Notes under the pieces: model-generated | Seen by the model: the letters and a program-made list of their open reading frames with translations, nothing else | Databases searched by the model: none | What the model was told of the DNA's origin: nothing | Assembly (NCBI GenBank): GCA_001692895.1 | Contig: KV748177.1 | Location: forward strand, 806,001-870,000 | Reading direction: 5' to 3' | Source of the DNA: Cenococcum geophilum 1.58 | Taxonomy: Eukaryota > Ascomycota > Dothideomycetes > Gloniales > Gloniaceae | DNA length: 64,000 nt | Position numbers and translations under genes: made by a program | In this document: in pieces, positions 33,000 to 46,900 of the stretch | How positions within the stretch are numbered: position 1 is the stretch's first letter | Layout of the letters: every line of letters starts with the position of its first letter

Positions 33000-35900
33000 G
33001 TATATATGGTTTATTATCTAAGTTGTGGTACTAAGCAACCCTAAAGTAAGAAGCCTTATAGTTTTAGGTAGGTGGGCTATCTATAGTTGTTAGCGGCGAA
33101 GAGATTAAGGTTAAGCGTGAAGTGCCCTAGTTAAGTTATTAATATAATATTTAGAAATATACTTTTGCTTACCCTTTAATCTAAACCTAAATTTTTACTT
33201 TTTACTAGCGTTACCTTATTTATATAAGTAAAAGAGGAAGAACTGGTAGGCCTTAAGTTATTACTGTTAGAGATAGGAAAGCTATCTATTACTAAGAACT
33301 TAAACTCGTGCTAGGTTATATATAGCTTAAGCTTATCTAGATTATTAGTATTGTCTGCGTATAGATTATATACTATATATATATTATTAACTGGGTTGCC
33401 GGTCTTATATATCTGCTTCTAAATAAGACCAGCTATTACCTATAGTAGTTTAGCCTTTTTATTGGAAGCTTACGCGTCCTATATCTTCTAAATTTAATGG
33501 TATATTGCTTTATAAATTAGTATCTTATAATATATATATAGATTAGAGTATTGCTCGTACCGTTTAGTTCTCCTATTATATTTACCTTAACTGTTTGCCG
33601 CGGATCTTCCTCTTTATATTTAGTAAGTACATATTAAATATAAGTAGTAATTAGTACAATAGTGTAAGCCGAAAGTGGGTGGAAATACTTAGATATCTAA
33701 GAATGCAAAGCTAGGCCTTTTAAGTTTGGGTTAAAAAAGCATTAAGCAATATACTTAATAATTATAGGTGCTACAAATCGTTATTTCCCCTTCTGTTATT
33801 AGTAGGTAAACTTTAGGAGTATATAGTAGGGCTTATAAGCTTTAGATATGCGTATATAAATACGTCGTCTTTAAGTAATTAAAAGACTAGAGCTTGGGTA
33901 TCTAGTATATTAAGGAACGGATAATATATATATACAACTGTATAAATATTACTTAGAATATAGGATCTAAAGTTGCTAACGCAGTTAAATAACTATAGTT
34001 TTGTGATATATACTGTATTAGCATTACTTTAAATATTGCTAGTAGGAGGTATAGATTTTAGAGACTTGCCTTATAAGCTTCTTTTAGTTTAGGTAGAGGC
34101 CGAATATTGTTAAATATACGCCCCCAATTGTTTAAACCAGCCTTTTGCCAAGTATTAATGATTAGTGCGTTTAGGCCCAACTTCTATCTTTCTAGCCATA
34201 GAAAGAGCCTGTAGGAAGGATTAAAGTAGCCTATTATAACTATAGCCTATATAAGCAGCTTAGTATAGGCTAGTATAGGTGCGTGTGCGGGTATAGAGTT
34301 AAACTTAGCCCGCCGTTGTACTTCTTGCTAAAGTAGTTTTAGTTTATATCTTAATCGTTTTATACCGTTAGTGCTTCCGTCCTTGGCAGTGCTTAGTTAA
34401 TAATGGCGTTTATTAGGTAATATGTTACGATAACCCTATATATATAGGTAAATAGTTAATCTATATGCTAGGTGTGTAGGCCTTACTATTTTTTAAACTA
34501 ATGACTTGGAATAGGTGGCAGATTTAAGCTTATGCTAAGTTATATTAGTCCTACGGCGAGTGTCTTAAAGGTAATAGGGGTGTAGTAAAATCTCATCACT
34601 ATTGGATTCGTTTTTAGGCATACGCTAGTCTTTCTAAGCTTGCTAATACTATAGGCTCTATCTTATTAGCTATATGGCACTACTATAAAGCGGATATAGG
34701 TTATACCTGGCTGCTAAACGCTGCAATAACCTATATATTGGATGATTTGGCTATAGTAGAGAATAGTGTTGGTTTAATATATTAGTGTTAAAGATGTATT
34801 TAATAGCCTATAAAAAGAGTACTAATGTAGATTGTTAATAAGAGAGAGGAGAAAAGTGAAAATTATAAAGGGGCTCTTTAATTTTAAGACTTGCTTACTT
34901 AGGTTAAGCCATCTAGTATATCTAGCCGAGCTAGTATATATGCGCAATTATGCATATATCGACACTATATTAGAAATATTGGGTATATAAAATATAGCAT
35001 AGTACGCGGGATAGTTAGTATAATATAAATATAATATTAGGCCCTTGGTTTTTTTTTCTTAGGCTAGACGGAGGTCTCTTATTTCTGCTTTAACTTATTA
35101 CTTGCTAATTCTACTTTATATATAGAAACCATTGGCCTAAGTATACTACTGATTTCCCGTATAGATACCCTTAAACCCCTAGGCTTAGAACAGTTCCTCT
35201 TTAACTCTAGTTATATTCCCAGTAGCTTTAATAATAAATTGCTTATAATAGCTTATAGTGTAATAGTTTCGATATATATAGGTATAGTGGCCGGGTGTAG
35301 TATACCTATTTAAATATGTTAGAATATTTCCAATATTGCTAAAATTGCTTATATAATCTATCTTACCTTAGTCTTTATATTTTACTGTAAAATAAAAACG
35401 ATTAAGTCCTTTGGTATATATTTTATCCATAGCAGCCCTCTAGGTCCGTTTAGTAAGAACTTTTATCTCCCTTCCTTAGCTATTATAATAGAAAATTCTA
35501 TATTTTATGGGATTAAAGCTAATATCTTCTAAGAGTATACTAGTAAATAGACTAAAGTTTAGATCGGTTAACGTAATCTTATTGTTTGGTATACTACCGG
35601 CTATAAAGTATCTGCAACTATACAGTATTTCCTAGCCATCTCCTTTATAGACTACTTTAGTTTGTACCGTCTTGAATATAAGGCTGTTCTAAGCAACTAA
35701 CTCTAGGTCTTCTTTGCTTAGCCGGCGTATATTAGTTAATTTAAGACAATACGCAACGGACTTAATTTATGCTAAGGTTATTACTTTGTCTAATACTTAA
35801 CGCTTCCAATTATTATTATATTTTTGGGCGATTATAGATAGATACCTACTTTACTAAGGTTCTGGTATGCCTGTAAAAACGGTAAAAATAATTTAATTAT

Positions 35901-36122
35901 ATTGCGAAATACCTAATTAAGTCTTAACCGGTTCCCGACCTTATTTAGTTATAAACTAAGCATTTAAATATCTGCAAGTCCCTGTTCTATAGTGGAATAA
36001 ATATCGCTATATAATATTTTATTAATTTTTAGGCCTAGGTAGATAAACTTTACTAACTAGTTCTTTATTGCGTGGGCCTTATATACTAAAGAAAGCGATA
36101 TAGGTTTGGATTACTGTTCCAT
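33000..36122 (-). pseudogene. Unrecognised long frame in the KDZ-type element
   Basis: From ATG 36122 the minus strand stays in one main frame for roughly 1,000 codons if TAA/TAG are read as ancestral Gln/Trp. Landmarks: SLVYKAHAIKNQLVKFIQLG, LRLNQVFRNIIKLFLPFLQA, VAYCLKLTNIRRLSKEDLE, LYSCRYFIAGSIPNNKITL, YRIFYYNSQGREIKVLTKR, KTGNPVNNIYIVYNLYAD. I recognise no domain; there is no visible zinc cluster, Walker box or dioxygenase HxD motif. It lies immediately downstream of SNF2-A in the same direction (about 300 bp gap), so it could be a partner protein. Small frameshifts cannot be excluded. Confidence 0.5.
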
Positions 36123-36449
36123 TTACGCTTAAATGCCCAGTATAGTACTGTTGATTATTATTAGGTTATTTATAGTGGTTATTATAATTAAGCGTAAGGG
36201 AAAAGGAGTTATATAGCGGCTAAACCTAAATAGGTATATCTACCGATTATTTATAATATTCGCAATATATTATATTTATTACCTCTCTTATAATATTTAT
36301 ATATATGCAATAACCGTAATATCTTTATTATATATACTTAGAGCTAGGTATTATAAAATATATTATAATTAGTATACTATAGAGGTAGTACCTACTTAGC
36401 TAGTAGTACTAATTAAGCCAATTAAGTATATAGAAGAAACCGTCTATTC

Positions 36450-39400
36450 CCTACTATATAGCCTTGCTAATAGAACCCGGTTCTAATATATATTAAGCAA
36501 TCTTAAGTAATAAGGCACTAAAAAGGTGCTTCTTTTTAGTATAATACTTTAGCGCTTTAGAGAAAGCGCCTAGTATAAAGATCTTATGTTTTTTAGCCCG
36601 CTGCTAAATATACACCTTTATATTAACCTTATTAGATATAGCCCTAATATCCATAACTTTATCTTCTAGCTGTCTAATCCTATAGGTACGTCTAAATGCC
36701 TAAGCTTTAACCGTAGGTAGCGGCTATAGCTTAAATATAAACACCTTGCTTGTTCTAATTAGAGTATATACTTTAGATATAAGACCGGTAGTTAATATAA
36801 GGAATCTTGGAGTGGGGTTATTTTCGAATTCTTTAACGATACTCTCTCTTTTTTCTATTTTAAGCTTATTGCTAACTAACTTGCAGTTACCTAATCCGTA
36901 CCTATTACGAAGATACTAATCTAGCGTTAGAATATAAAAATATTGCTTTAAGAATAGATAAGATATACTAGATAAATAATAAAGGCGGCTACTAGAAATG
37001 CTATAAAGACGACTAACTTCTTAGAATAACCTTTATAGTTAGTCCCTAGCTAAGCAAAAACTATCTTTAAGGCATCTATTTTTAGACTTAAAGCTATAAT
37101 AAAACGTAGTTCTCGCTTAAATATAGACTGCTTGGGGTTCTTGTAATGGTTAAGCGTATAGCCTTTATTTTTATTTCCTTCTAAATATAAGCCAGTAAAA
37201 GGTATATTAAAATCTTTGCCCTTATTTTTCCAGAGTTATAGCTTTAGGAAGTCTATAAAGATTTAAAGCTTGTAGATAAATGCTAAGCTAGACTAGTGTG
37301 GTTTTGTGGGTTTTTAATTAGCGTTTAAACCTTTCCGCTTTTACTTAGCTAGTTTCCTCTTATATACTATATTAATCTCTTTCTTTAGTTCGTCTATAGC
37401 CTTATTTAATCGCTTTAAGACCTCGCCTATATACTTAATATGAATATTCCAGTCTACTCTTTATACGTTAATTTTAATTAATAGTTTATTATTAAACCAT
37501 TATATATTTATAGAGCGCCCAATTACGAATTATGAAACAATATCGCAAAAACCGTTAATAATGGCCCCTATTTCTTTCTTAGCCTCCTTTAATAGCTTAG
37601 CTTTTATTTAAATTATTTTATTTATTTTTGCCTATAGCGCACGGATATTAGGACCAAGTAGTAGGTTATAATTAGGCTTTTCTGCCCATTCTTTATCCCG
37701 CCTTATTGCTAAGGTTTATAAAAATATAGCGAGATTACTAGGGCTAGTGCCTGCTGGGGTGCCCGAATATCCCTAGAGATAAATATTATTTGGTAAAGCC
37801 TAAATCGCGAGCTATCTAGTTATGGTCTATAACTAAGTTTGGCTATTCTTAGTGGTATAAAACTTATTGAGAAACATATAGAGCCATGCTACTGCGTTTG
37901 ATTAATAGTGTGCCCTAGGTAGAATCTCGCCTAGTAAGTATAGAAATCGTTGTTTTTAGCATTTAATAGTTATAGCGACAATAAAGCGGGACGAGTTAGT
38001 GGGAGGATTGTATAATATATCGTCCGGGTTATTTGGGTTAGGCTCTATATAGCTGAGAAGGAATTTAGAGTTACCTTTCCGGTACTCCTAGGCCGTTTTT
38101 ACGTAGTTGTTATATATAATTTAAAACTAAATATCTATGGTGCCCTTATTCTTGCCTATATTCTTACGCATTATAGTTAAGTAATTTTCACTAAATACTA
38201 GCTTAATATTCTTTTTTTATACCAATAGAGCTTTAGGTAGTGCTATTATAAGCGTTAGGCTATTAAGTCTTTTAAATGCGGAGTATAGATTCTTGTTAAT
38301 ATATATGCACCAAATTAGTAGGCTACCCTATGAGGGGTATTGCGTATCCTTAGCTTCCCCGGTAGAACGAGTAAGATATAATTTATCTTTTTTTACTTAG
38401 GAATCCTAAATAGCCTATTAATTAATAACAATTAATCTGTTTAATAGATGGGCAAGAATTATAGTAACTGTCTTACCTAAGCCTACCTAGTCCGCGTATA
38501 TACCGCCGTTAATGTTATATTTTTTGTTTACGGTCTAGTAATAGGCGGCAATTAGTTGACATTTTTTCGCTTTAAAGGATTTTGTAACCAGCTATAGCGG
38601 TAATAGAAGGCTATTTACGTTAAGGTTGGCGTTAGGATTAAGACGGAGGTATCTGCATGCCTCCGACTATAGAGTTTCGTTAATATATTTATACTCCTTC
38701 TTTATTGCCTAATTAAAACTAGAATTTAAGCTAAAAAAAATTAGTTTTAAATTAAGAGAGTATTTATATTAGATATATTAGAGATATATACACGTATATA
38801 CGTTTAAAGAATGTAGTATTGGGATTATTCCCTTCCTTATTGTCTGTATGGTCCTTAAAGTTGTTTTTGGCCTTATTACCTGTATTAGGGAGGGGATTAT
38901 TATTATCTTTATTATTACTACTATTATTAGATGATACTTCTATAACGTTTATTATATTTATTCTGTTTCTTTTAACCTATATAATCTTCTTAATTTTATA
39001 AAGTTCTGTAGTATCCGCCGACGCTAGTAGCGGAGGTGGTTAACTATTGGAAGCATCCTTATTGCCCTGCTTAGAGGTTCCGCCTATTACAGTATCCTTT
39101 CCGCCAATAGTAGTAGTCTTAGTAATACTAGGTATAGGCTAGTTACTATTATTGGGAATATTGGTATAGATTAAAGGCGGGTTGGTTAGGGTAGTATTAT
39201 TACTAGAACTAGTAGATGTTCTAATAATAACTAGTTTCCGGATATTGGTCTAAGGTATTATTGGCGTAGAAGCTATATTATCTAGGTTTAGAAATAGGTC
39301 TAGTGTAGTCTATTTATTTAATTAGAATGTAGCTAGATTTAAATATTAGTAATATACTAAAAGAGCTGTAATACTTGTAATGTAAAGCACTTATGTAGAG

Positions 39401-40330
39401 GTTGGACTTCTAGCTTTAGTATCTATAAGCTAGAGTTTATAGCATCGCTAATTGCGGTAGCTAACTCTTCTTTATTCCTAATAGGGCCGAAGCTATTTTA
39501 TAAATACTTAGTATTAAAGTCGATGGGATAAAACGCGCTACTAAATATGGTGGCTTTTAACACGAGTTTATTCCAAGATAAACTGTCTAGTGTCTAATTA
39601 GTGGACCTATGAAACTTATCTTTTATAATAGCTTGGAGACGAAACCGAGTAATGGTAGTATTAGAACTGCGAGATATGTGTATAGTACACGCTAATAGGG
39701 TTACGTTACTCTTAATATAGTGTAGTAAGATCCTAGTATAAGGGTTAGCTTTAGGTATTTCTAGTTTTGCTTAATAATGCTTCTTATAACCTTTCCGGTT
39801 TTTGTTTAGGCGTAGAGGAATTAAGTCTAAGTTATCTTCTAGGTCTATTAATGGAGTTAGCCTTTTTTAACTTAGCGGTTTCGATTTTACTCTTAATTTA
39901 TTTAACTTTATCCTTATAATAAGTGCTAAGTAGCTTCTCCCTATAAACGTTTAATTGGGATACTGCTTAAAGGCGTTAATCTTAGTAAGTGTAATTGCTT
40001 TTATATTGCTACGGATCTTAATCTAGTGGTATTATTCGGCCTTAAAATATCCATATTTATTAAGTATTTTTTAAAGGTGGGCCTTAGCCGCACGTAGCCT
40101 GGATATGTTAATTGCTAAACCCTAACAAACTATTGCGTCCGATGGCTGGATAGTAGCTAAGGCGTACTAGACGGGATGCGGGTATAAGGGTTTGTTATTA
40201 GCAATAGGCTATACTTTAGGACCTATAATAGCGGGTTAGTATAAATAGTAAAAGGATAGACTAGCTTGGCTTTAATGGCCTATGTGGTTTAACTTACTAA
40301 GCTCACTTTCCTAAGAAGCTATTATGAAAA
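36450..40330 (-). pseudogene. SNF2-type helicase A
   Basis: A minus-strand frame of about 1,250 codons with RIP-type stops. N-terminal region at about 38800-40330, including a Ser/Asn-rich stretch near 38920. Helicase motif I GGIYADQVGLGKTVTIIL at about 38470-38507 (family GGxLADxMGLGKT), preceded by LVTKSFKAKKCQLIAAYY. Motif III-like YSGTPAGTSPSNLAIFL at about 37740-37775. C-terminal motif VI QAFRRTYRIRQ at about 36675-36705 (family QAxGRxxRIGQ, the Gly now Arg). SNF2 proteins are ATP-driven DNA translocases that remodel chromatin. In this position it would be cargo or a transposition accessory; that is inference. Confidence 0.72.
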
Positions 40331-40569
40331 ATCTCCTCTTAATAATATCCGGTGTGAGAAGATATACTAAAATAAAAAAAGTTAAGATGGTGGACTTGTG
40401 ATGGAAGATATAAGGTAGAAAAGGTTTACTAACTATATAGGTAAATAACTGACAACTAAGAAGGTGAATTAATTTAAGAATTAAACTAAAATAAAATAAA
40501 TGGTTATTGCGCGCAATATTGGTAATATTAGGCTGGGTATAATAGATTAAATAAAAATAATTAAAATAT

Positions 40570-41370
40570 TATATATATTTGCGTGGATCTAGTAGTGTGC
40601 CCTAGATTAGGGATTCTAGGGAAGTAAAACCCGTTGGTGCTAAGTGCAGCTAGGATATAAAAAGGTAATAAGTTAAGCCTGCAATTATTATAGATATGAG
40701 ATGCCTTAAGTATGCGACGTAGTATATTAGTATTTGCAATATTGCAAAATATATTAATGTAATAGTCTAGTAGTATGCCCTAGGTTAGGGATTAAGGGAA
40801 TTAGAACTTAGGTAGTGCTGCTAAGAGGCGGGAATTAAGGTTATAATATTGCGACTATTGTATATATAGCATACCTTAGGTATATAATACAGCACGCTAA
40901 TATCTACGATATTATAAACCGTACTAATGTATAGGTCTAGTGCTATGCCCTAGAGCTAGGTAGTACTACTAAGAGGCGGGAACTAAGGTTGTAATATTGC
41001 GACTATTGTATATATAGTATGCCTTAGGTATACGATATAGTATGCTAATATTTGTAATATTGCAAATTGTACTAATATATAGGTTTGGTGCTATGCCCTA
41101 GAGCTAGGTAGTGCTGCTAAGAGTAGGAACTAAGGTTGTAATATTGCGACTATTGCATATATAGCATGCCTTAGGTATGTGATATAGCATGCTAATATTT
41201 GCAATATTATAAATCGTACTAACGCATGGGTCTAGTGCTATGCCCTAGAGCTAGGTAGTGCTGCTAAGAGCGGGAACTAAGGTTGCGAAGAGGTAATATT
41301 GCGACTATTATATATATAGCATGCCCTAAGTATACGAATTAGTGTAAAGATATTTATGATATTATAAACT
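40570..41370. repeat. Array A: about 148-bp tandem repeats between divergent genes
   Basis: The phrase ATATTGCGACTATT recurs at about 40851, 40999, 41146 and 41301, within units also containing CTAGTGCTATGCCCTAGAGC and the palindrome-like GCAATATTGC. The same unit forms array B (47870-48850), and a half unit sits at 42975-43035. The array separates SNF2-A (minus) from the coiled-coil frame (plus), the position of a shared promoter. Confidence 0.85.
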
Positions 41371-41439
41371 ATATATCTACCTATCTATTACCTACTCTCT
41401 ACATTAGAACAAATTTCCCCTTGCCTTAACCATATACTA

Positions 41440-42975
41440 GCCCTTAACCTATTTTAAGGTAAACGTCGTAATAATATATATACTGGTAAGGAGTTATAGA
41501 TATCTTACGCTAATTGGTTATTATAGATAAATAAAAAGCTAGGGCATATAACCACCCTAGCTAAGCGCACTAAGCGTTCCTATATTATAAAGGTGTTACT
41601 AAAGAACGGAGATGGAACCATAAAGCTAGCTTTAAAGCCGCGAAAAAAGAAGGCGGCGGATAGTTGCTAAAAGGGGATTAGAGGGTTTCTAATTAAGTAA
41701 GAGAAGAATAGTAAGGCAGCTAAAGCTATAAAGATAGTTTAGCTACCTTTTAAGAAGTTTTCGCCAACCCATTCTATTCTGTCGGCCGCTGGAAATGCCG
41801 CTATATATGGTTTAGAGAGAACCAAGTTAAATAAAAATAGCGCTACGGAGATGGCTGTTACGGAAACTAGAAAACTATAAAAGGGGGACCTCTTTAATAT
41901 TGTAAGTTAGACAATTAGTTATATAAAGGAGAAGTAGAATACTTTGTAGACTATGTTAGCTGCTAATTACTAGAATATAGAGAGTTTAAAGACTGATATT
42001 AAGGAACTTTAAAAAGCTAAGAAGGCTTAGAATATATCCATTATTAATCTAATTTGGGACGCCTAAGTGATAAAGTAGGACTATAACTCTAAGGTTATAA
42101 AACTATATTTGTACTAACCGAAGCGCATAATAATATAAATTAGAGAAAGGTAATGTTTTAAAAGCTTTTAGCGAAATATAAGGCACTAGATGTAACAGTT
42201 TTATCTTATTTAAGATTAGTTAATTATTGGTATAATAAGTCTACTGCGACGTCTAAAAAGTTAGTTAAATTTATATAAGAATTGGAGGCTATAAAGAGCA
42301 TATAAAAGTTAATAGAGGATTCTTGGATACTTAAGCGCGACTAATTGAAGGCGGAGCTAGATCGTATAAAGACAGCCTAATTAGCCCTAGAAATCTGTCT
42401 TATAAAGGAGCGTAATAAGTTAAAGGTAGAAATTAAACGGATTAAGAAATTGCCGCTAGAACTAGTTACGCTAAAGTATAAGTAAGACTAGCTTAATACC
42501 GAGTTTAAGGACTTAAAAGAGTTTAAGATAGCTAAACTAGACGCTATAAACCAAAGACTTAATAGTATCCAGAAAAACCTTATCCGTAGATAGCTCTTTA
42601 AAGTTATAAGTAACGTTGGTAACTACGCCGGTTTAATAGCTAATAATTATTATAGAGAGGTTGGCCGAGTAATTAAGAAGCCGAAGAGTAAGCTGTAGAA
42701 TAGCGGTCCGATGAAAATCTAATAGGGGGTTAGTAAGGAGCTTTTAAGGTAATTATAACGGTAAATGCCTAAAATTGAGATGGGATAGGGCTTTTACTCT
42801 ATACGTTTGCTATCCTAGTTATTTAAAGGATTTTAGGTAGGCAGTATATAACGTAGAAATTTAATTAAGGTTGCGTAAGTGGTGCGAGGAGCTATTAGAA
42901 ATAAAATGAACTTACTATTACGCGGGTTTAGGGTATATATGGGGTCGCAGAAACCATACCTCCGGCGGTAGGCGA
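41440..42975 (+). pseudogene. Coiled-coil protein of the KDZ-type element
   Basis: A plus-strand frame read through RIP-type stops. A basic N-terminal part includes ISYANWLLQINKKLGHITTL, LLKNGDGTIKLALKPRKKKA and FKKFSPTHSILSAAGNAAIY. A long heptad-rich segment follows at about 41930-42590 (ELEAIKSIQKLIEDSW, LKAELDRIKTAQLALEI, KEFKIAKLDAINQRLNSIQ). The C-terminal part includes NVGNYAGLIANNYYREVGR and MPKIEMGQGFYSIRLLSQL. No family recognised. It occupies, in copy A, the place held by the transposase in copy B. A structural or DNA-binding role is possible. Confidence 0.5.
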
Positions 42976-43039
42976 GATTTTAAATATTGCACGTATGGCA
43001 TGCAACGCATGTTAATATTTGCAATATTACTAATATTAT

Positions 43040-43925
43040 TAGAGGCCTTTTAAATGGCGTTAAAGACTATATTATCCTATATAAACCTATAAATTTAAAG
43101 GCCTATACCCGCTAACAAAAGCACTAAAATTAAGCGCTGTTAACGTTTTATTAATAGGTTATTAATAAAAACTCTATAAATAGGATCTTTAAAGTTTAAT
43201 ACCACGCTAAGCATTATAGCCTTCCTATAGTAATAGAGCAACCCCTAAATTCTCCTAGTGCTTAACGCCAAGTTTTATTACATTACCGCTAAGTCTTATA
43301 AGCCTTATTATATTGTCGCCGAGTCTTATAAGCCTTATTGCATTATTACTAAGTCTTATTATATTGTTACTAAGCTACCTAGCCAGATCGAGCAATTAGA
43401 TGTCGTGAGTGTAACTCTTAGGTGTAGTAGGTTTAATTCTTATTTATAGCGCATTAAGAATAATAAAAAGAAGGTTATTTATTATAAAATTACATATTAG
43501 TAAAGGCTTTAAATTATAAATATTATATTTTTAATTAAATCTTAAGGCCCAATTTCATAAGTTACGCTTCTTGTCATGTATATATATATATTAGAGATAA
43601 CTATTTTTAATCTTATTAGGCTAGCTCTAAATAGCAGCAATTATATTACTTACCGTATTACTATGCCGCAAGGACTTTTAGTTGTAATCTTATAAATTTA
43701 ATTAAAATATAATTCTTATAATTAAGTATTTCTATATGCAACACTATGCTAAGGATCACGATATAGATTGCCTAGATATAGCTTTACTACAATATAACGG
43801 CTCTACGCCAATTAATTAATCTACGGCTCTAAAATCTATAATACTAAAAATAAGCTCNAAGCCACTNATTTTANACTNGNAGAACGAAACTTAGNAAGAG
43901 ATTTAAGNAGTAAAGTTACTNCTAA
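43040..43925. other. Junction region between the two SNF2 modules
   Basis: No gene seen. It contains three AAGTCTTATAAGCCTTATTR repeats (43285-43375; these create the short open frame 43258-43449). A block around 43190-43250 resembles 60670-60735 and 59195-59215 (TTTAAAGTTTAATACCA). Ambiguous bases begin at 43858. This is where two element copies may have been joined. Confidence 0.5.
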
Positions 43926-43929
43926 GAGT

Positions 43930-46900
43930 TACTGTCCGGATCCTGGCCGGTAGAAGTAAGAGGCCTCAGTAGGCCTTAGTGTTAAAGTCGTTAATAATAA
44001 CTTTATCCCTCTTAATTTGGATCTGGCTGGCTATAAGATAGTAGGTATTCTTGCTATATTTATATCTAAGAGATTAAATAAAGAGTGGGATATAAAAATA
44101 TTGCGCTTATTATAAATATAATATACTAGGCGTATTATAAATGCGATTATAGGGAATGCGGTAAATATAATTAATTTCTATAGATTATATTTACGAGTAG
44201 GCCCAAGTTTAGTAAAAATAGTCTTTAAGGNATCTATATTTNGGCTCGTCTNTATANAAGAGTCTAACTNACNNTAAAGGATTAAATTNTTAAGGTTCTT
44301 NNAACGGCNAAGGGTATAATTTTATTTATTATTGTCTTAATAAGCATATAGGTGTAATAGGCATATTAAAACCTTAACCTTTATCCTTTTAATTATGCTA
44401 TTTTAAAAAACTAGTATAGATATAAAGGCTTTCTATAATGCCATACTAAGCTAATATTATTCTATAGTTCCGTATTATAGTTTTAACACTCTATATAATT
44501 AGCCAACTAATTTCTTACTATATAGTGGCTTAAACTTCATTTTAAGGTTAAAAGTGGCCTTATTTATCTGCTTTGCAGCGGAGGGATTATAGGTAGTATA
44601 GGAGTTCCGGTTGGTTTGCGTTGCTTTAATCCAAATAAGCAGTTCCTTAATAAACCACTTTATCTTTATTAAACATCTAATAATAAACTAGGGGGTAACA
44701 TTATAAAAGGCGTTTATAACCTCTTACATTTTCTTCCTAGCACCTTTAGTTAGCTTTACTTTTATTCTAACTATCTTATTAATACTTCCCTATAGTACGA
44801 AGACATTAGGGCCGAGTGGTAGATTATAACCAGGCTTACTCTCCTATTTATTACCCTGCCTTATTAATAGAGTTTCCAGAAAGGCGCCAAGATTACCAGA
44901 AATAGCGCCTTTTAGAGCACTGGAATATTACTAGATAAGGGCATTGTTTAATTAGCTAATTTTCGCGGACCTACTAATTAACTACTAGCTTTAAGTTAAG
45001 CGCTTCTTAATATAATAGAATTAGATAAGATGTACATAGTGCTATATAATAGGGCATTTCGGACTTTATAGTCTGTGCTATTTTATACCTAGTAGACTTA
45101 AGAGATTTTTTTTAATACTCTAATATTATGGTAATAACAAAATCTAGATAAGCTAATAAGTGGGGTATAATATTTAACGTTGGGGGTATCTGTATTAAGA
45201 ATAATATTACTTTTATAGTACTTAAGAATATTAGAGAGGAACTTGCAGTTTATTTTATTATAGTTATTATAGATTAGCCGAAACTAAATATCCCTTCTAC
45301 TATTTATATCTACGGATTTGCGTATATCCTTAATACGTTAATAGCTAAGCCCTACTTTTATATCGTTTACCCAGGCTAATAAACGTCTAGGTGGCGCTAC
45401 AAAAAGCGTTAGTCTATTAACTCTTTAAATTTAGAATATGGATTCTTATTAATATAGGTATACTGCCTTTGTAATCTATCCTATAAGGAGTATTCCGCGC
45501 TTTTGGCTTTCCCTCCGGAATAAGTAAAATATAATTTATACTTTTTGCTTAGGAATCCTAAATAGCCTATTTATTAACATTAATTAATTAGTTTAGTAGA
45601 TAGGTAAGAATTGCGGTTATTATCTTGCCTAAGCCTATCTGGTTAGTATGCACACCGCTATTAATATTGTTTTCTTTAAATATAATCTGACAATAGGCGG
45701 TAATTAGTTAATATTTTTTCTCTTTAAAGGATTTTGTAACCGGCTATAGTGGTAATAAAAGGCTACCTGCGTTAAAGTTAGCATTAGGATTAAAACGGAG
45801 GCATCCGCATACCTCCGGTTATAGATTTTTGTTAATATACTTGTATTCTTTCCTTATTGCTTAGTTAAAGCTAGGATTTAAACTAAATAAATATTGGTTT
45901 TAAATTTAGAGAGTATCTATATTGGATATATTGGAGATATATGGACGTATATATATTAAAAAAACGTGGCATTAGGATTACTAATATCCCTTTTATTCTT
46001 ATAGTCTATAAAGTTGTTTTTAGCGCTATTACCTTTACCAGGGAGGGGAGCGCTATTATCTTTATTATTACTGCTGTTAGTAGACTCCACGTCTATGGCG
46101 TTGTCTAGAGTTATTATATTATTTTCTAATTGTACCATCTTCTTAATCCCGCACGGCTTAGGGGTATCTACTGACGCTAGTAGCAGAGATGGCTGACTTC
46201 TAGAAGTATCCATATTGTCCTTTTTAGATTATAGTATTATTTTCGCTAATGGTAGTAATTTTAATAATACTAGCTGTGGACTAGTCGCTATTTTCGGGAA
46301 TATAGGTGGGGATTAATAGCGGGTTAGTTAGGGTGGTATTGTTACTAGAACTAGTAGATATTTTAGTGGCGACTAGTTTCTAAACACCGGTTTAAGGCGT
46401 TATTGGTATAGAAGTTGTGCTGTCTAAGGTTAGAAATGGGCTAGCTGTGACCTATGTATTTAATAAGGATATAACTAGATTTAAATATTAGTGATATACT
46501 ATAAGAGCTAAAATACCTATAATATAAAGCACTTATATAGAAGTCGGACTTCTGGCTTTAGCATTTATAAACTAGAGTTTATAGCGTCGCTAATTGCAAT
46601 AGCTAGCTTTTTCCTATATTAGGCAGAACTATAGCCATTATAAGGGCGCTTAGTGTTAAAGCCTATGGGCCAAATCTTACTACTAGGTGCGATGGCCATT
46701 AATATAAGCTTGTTCTAGTATGGGCTGACTAGTATTTAGTAGGCGGACTTATAAGGCTTCTGCTTTATAATAGATTGGAGATAAGACTAAGTAATAATAT
46801 AAGTAGTACTAGAATATATTGTTGTGGAGTAAGCTTATAGAGTCACTTTACTCTTAATAAAGTGCGGCGAGATTTTACTTAGGGCGTTGGCCGGAGGTGC

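Noticed and set aside
33000-36122. TET/JBP dioxygenase linked to a KDZ element
   Set aside because: I looked for an HxD/His-rich dioxygenase core because such linkage is known in fungi, but found none.
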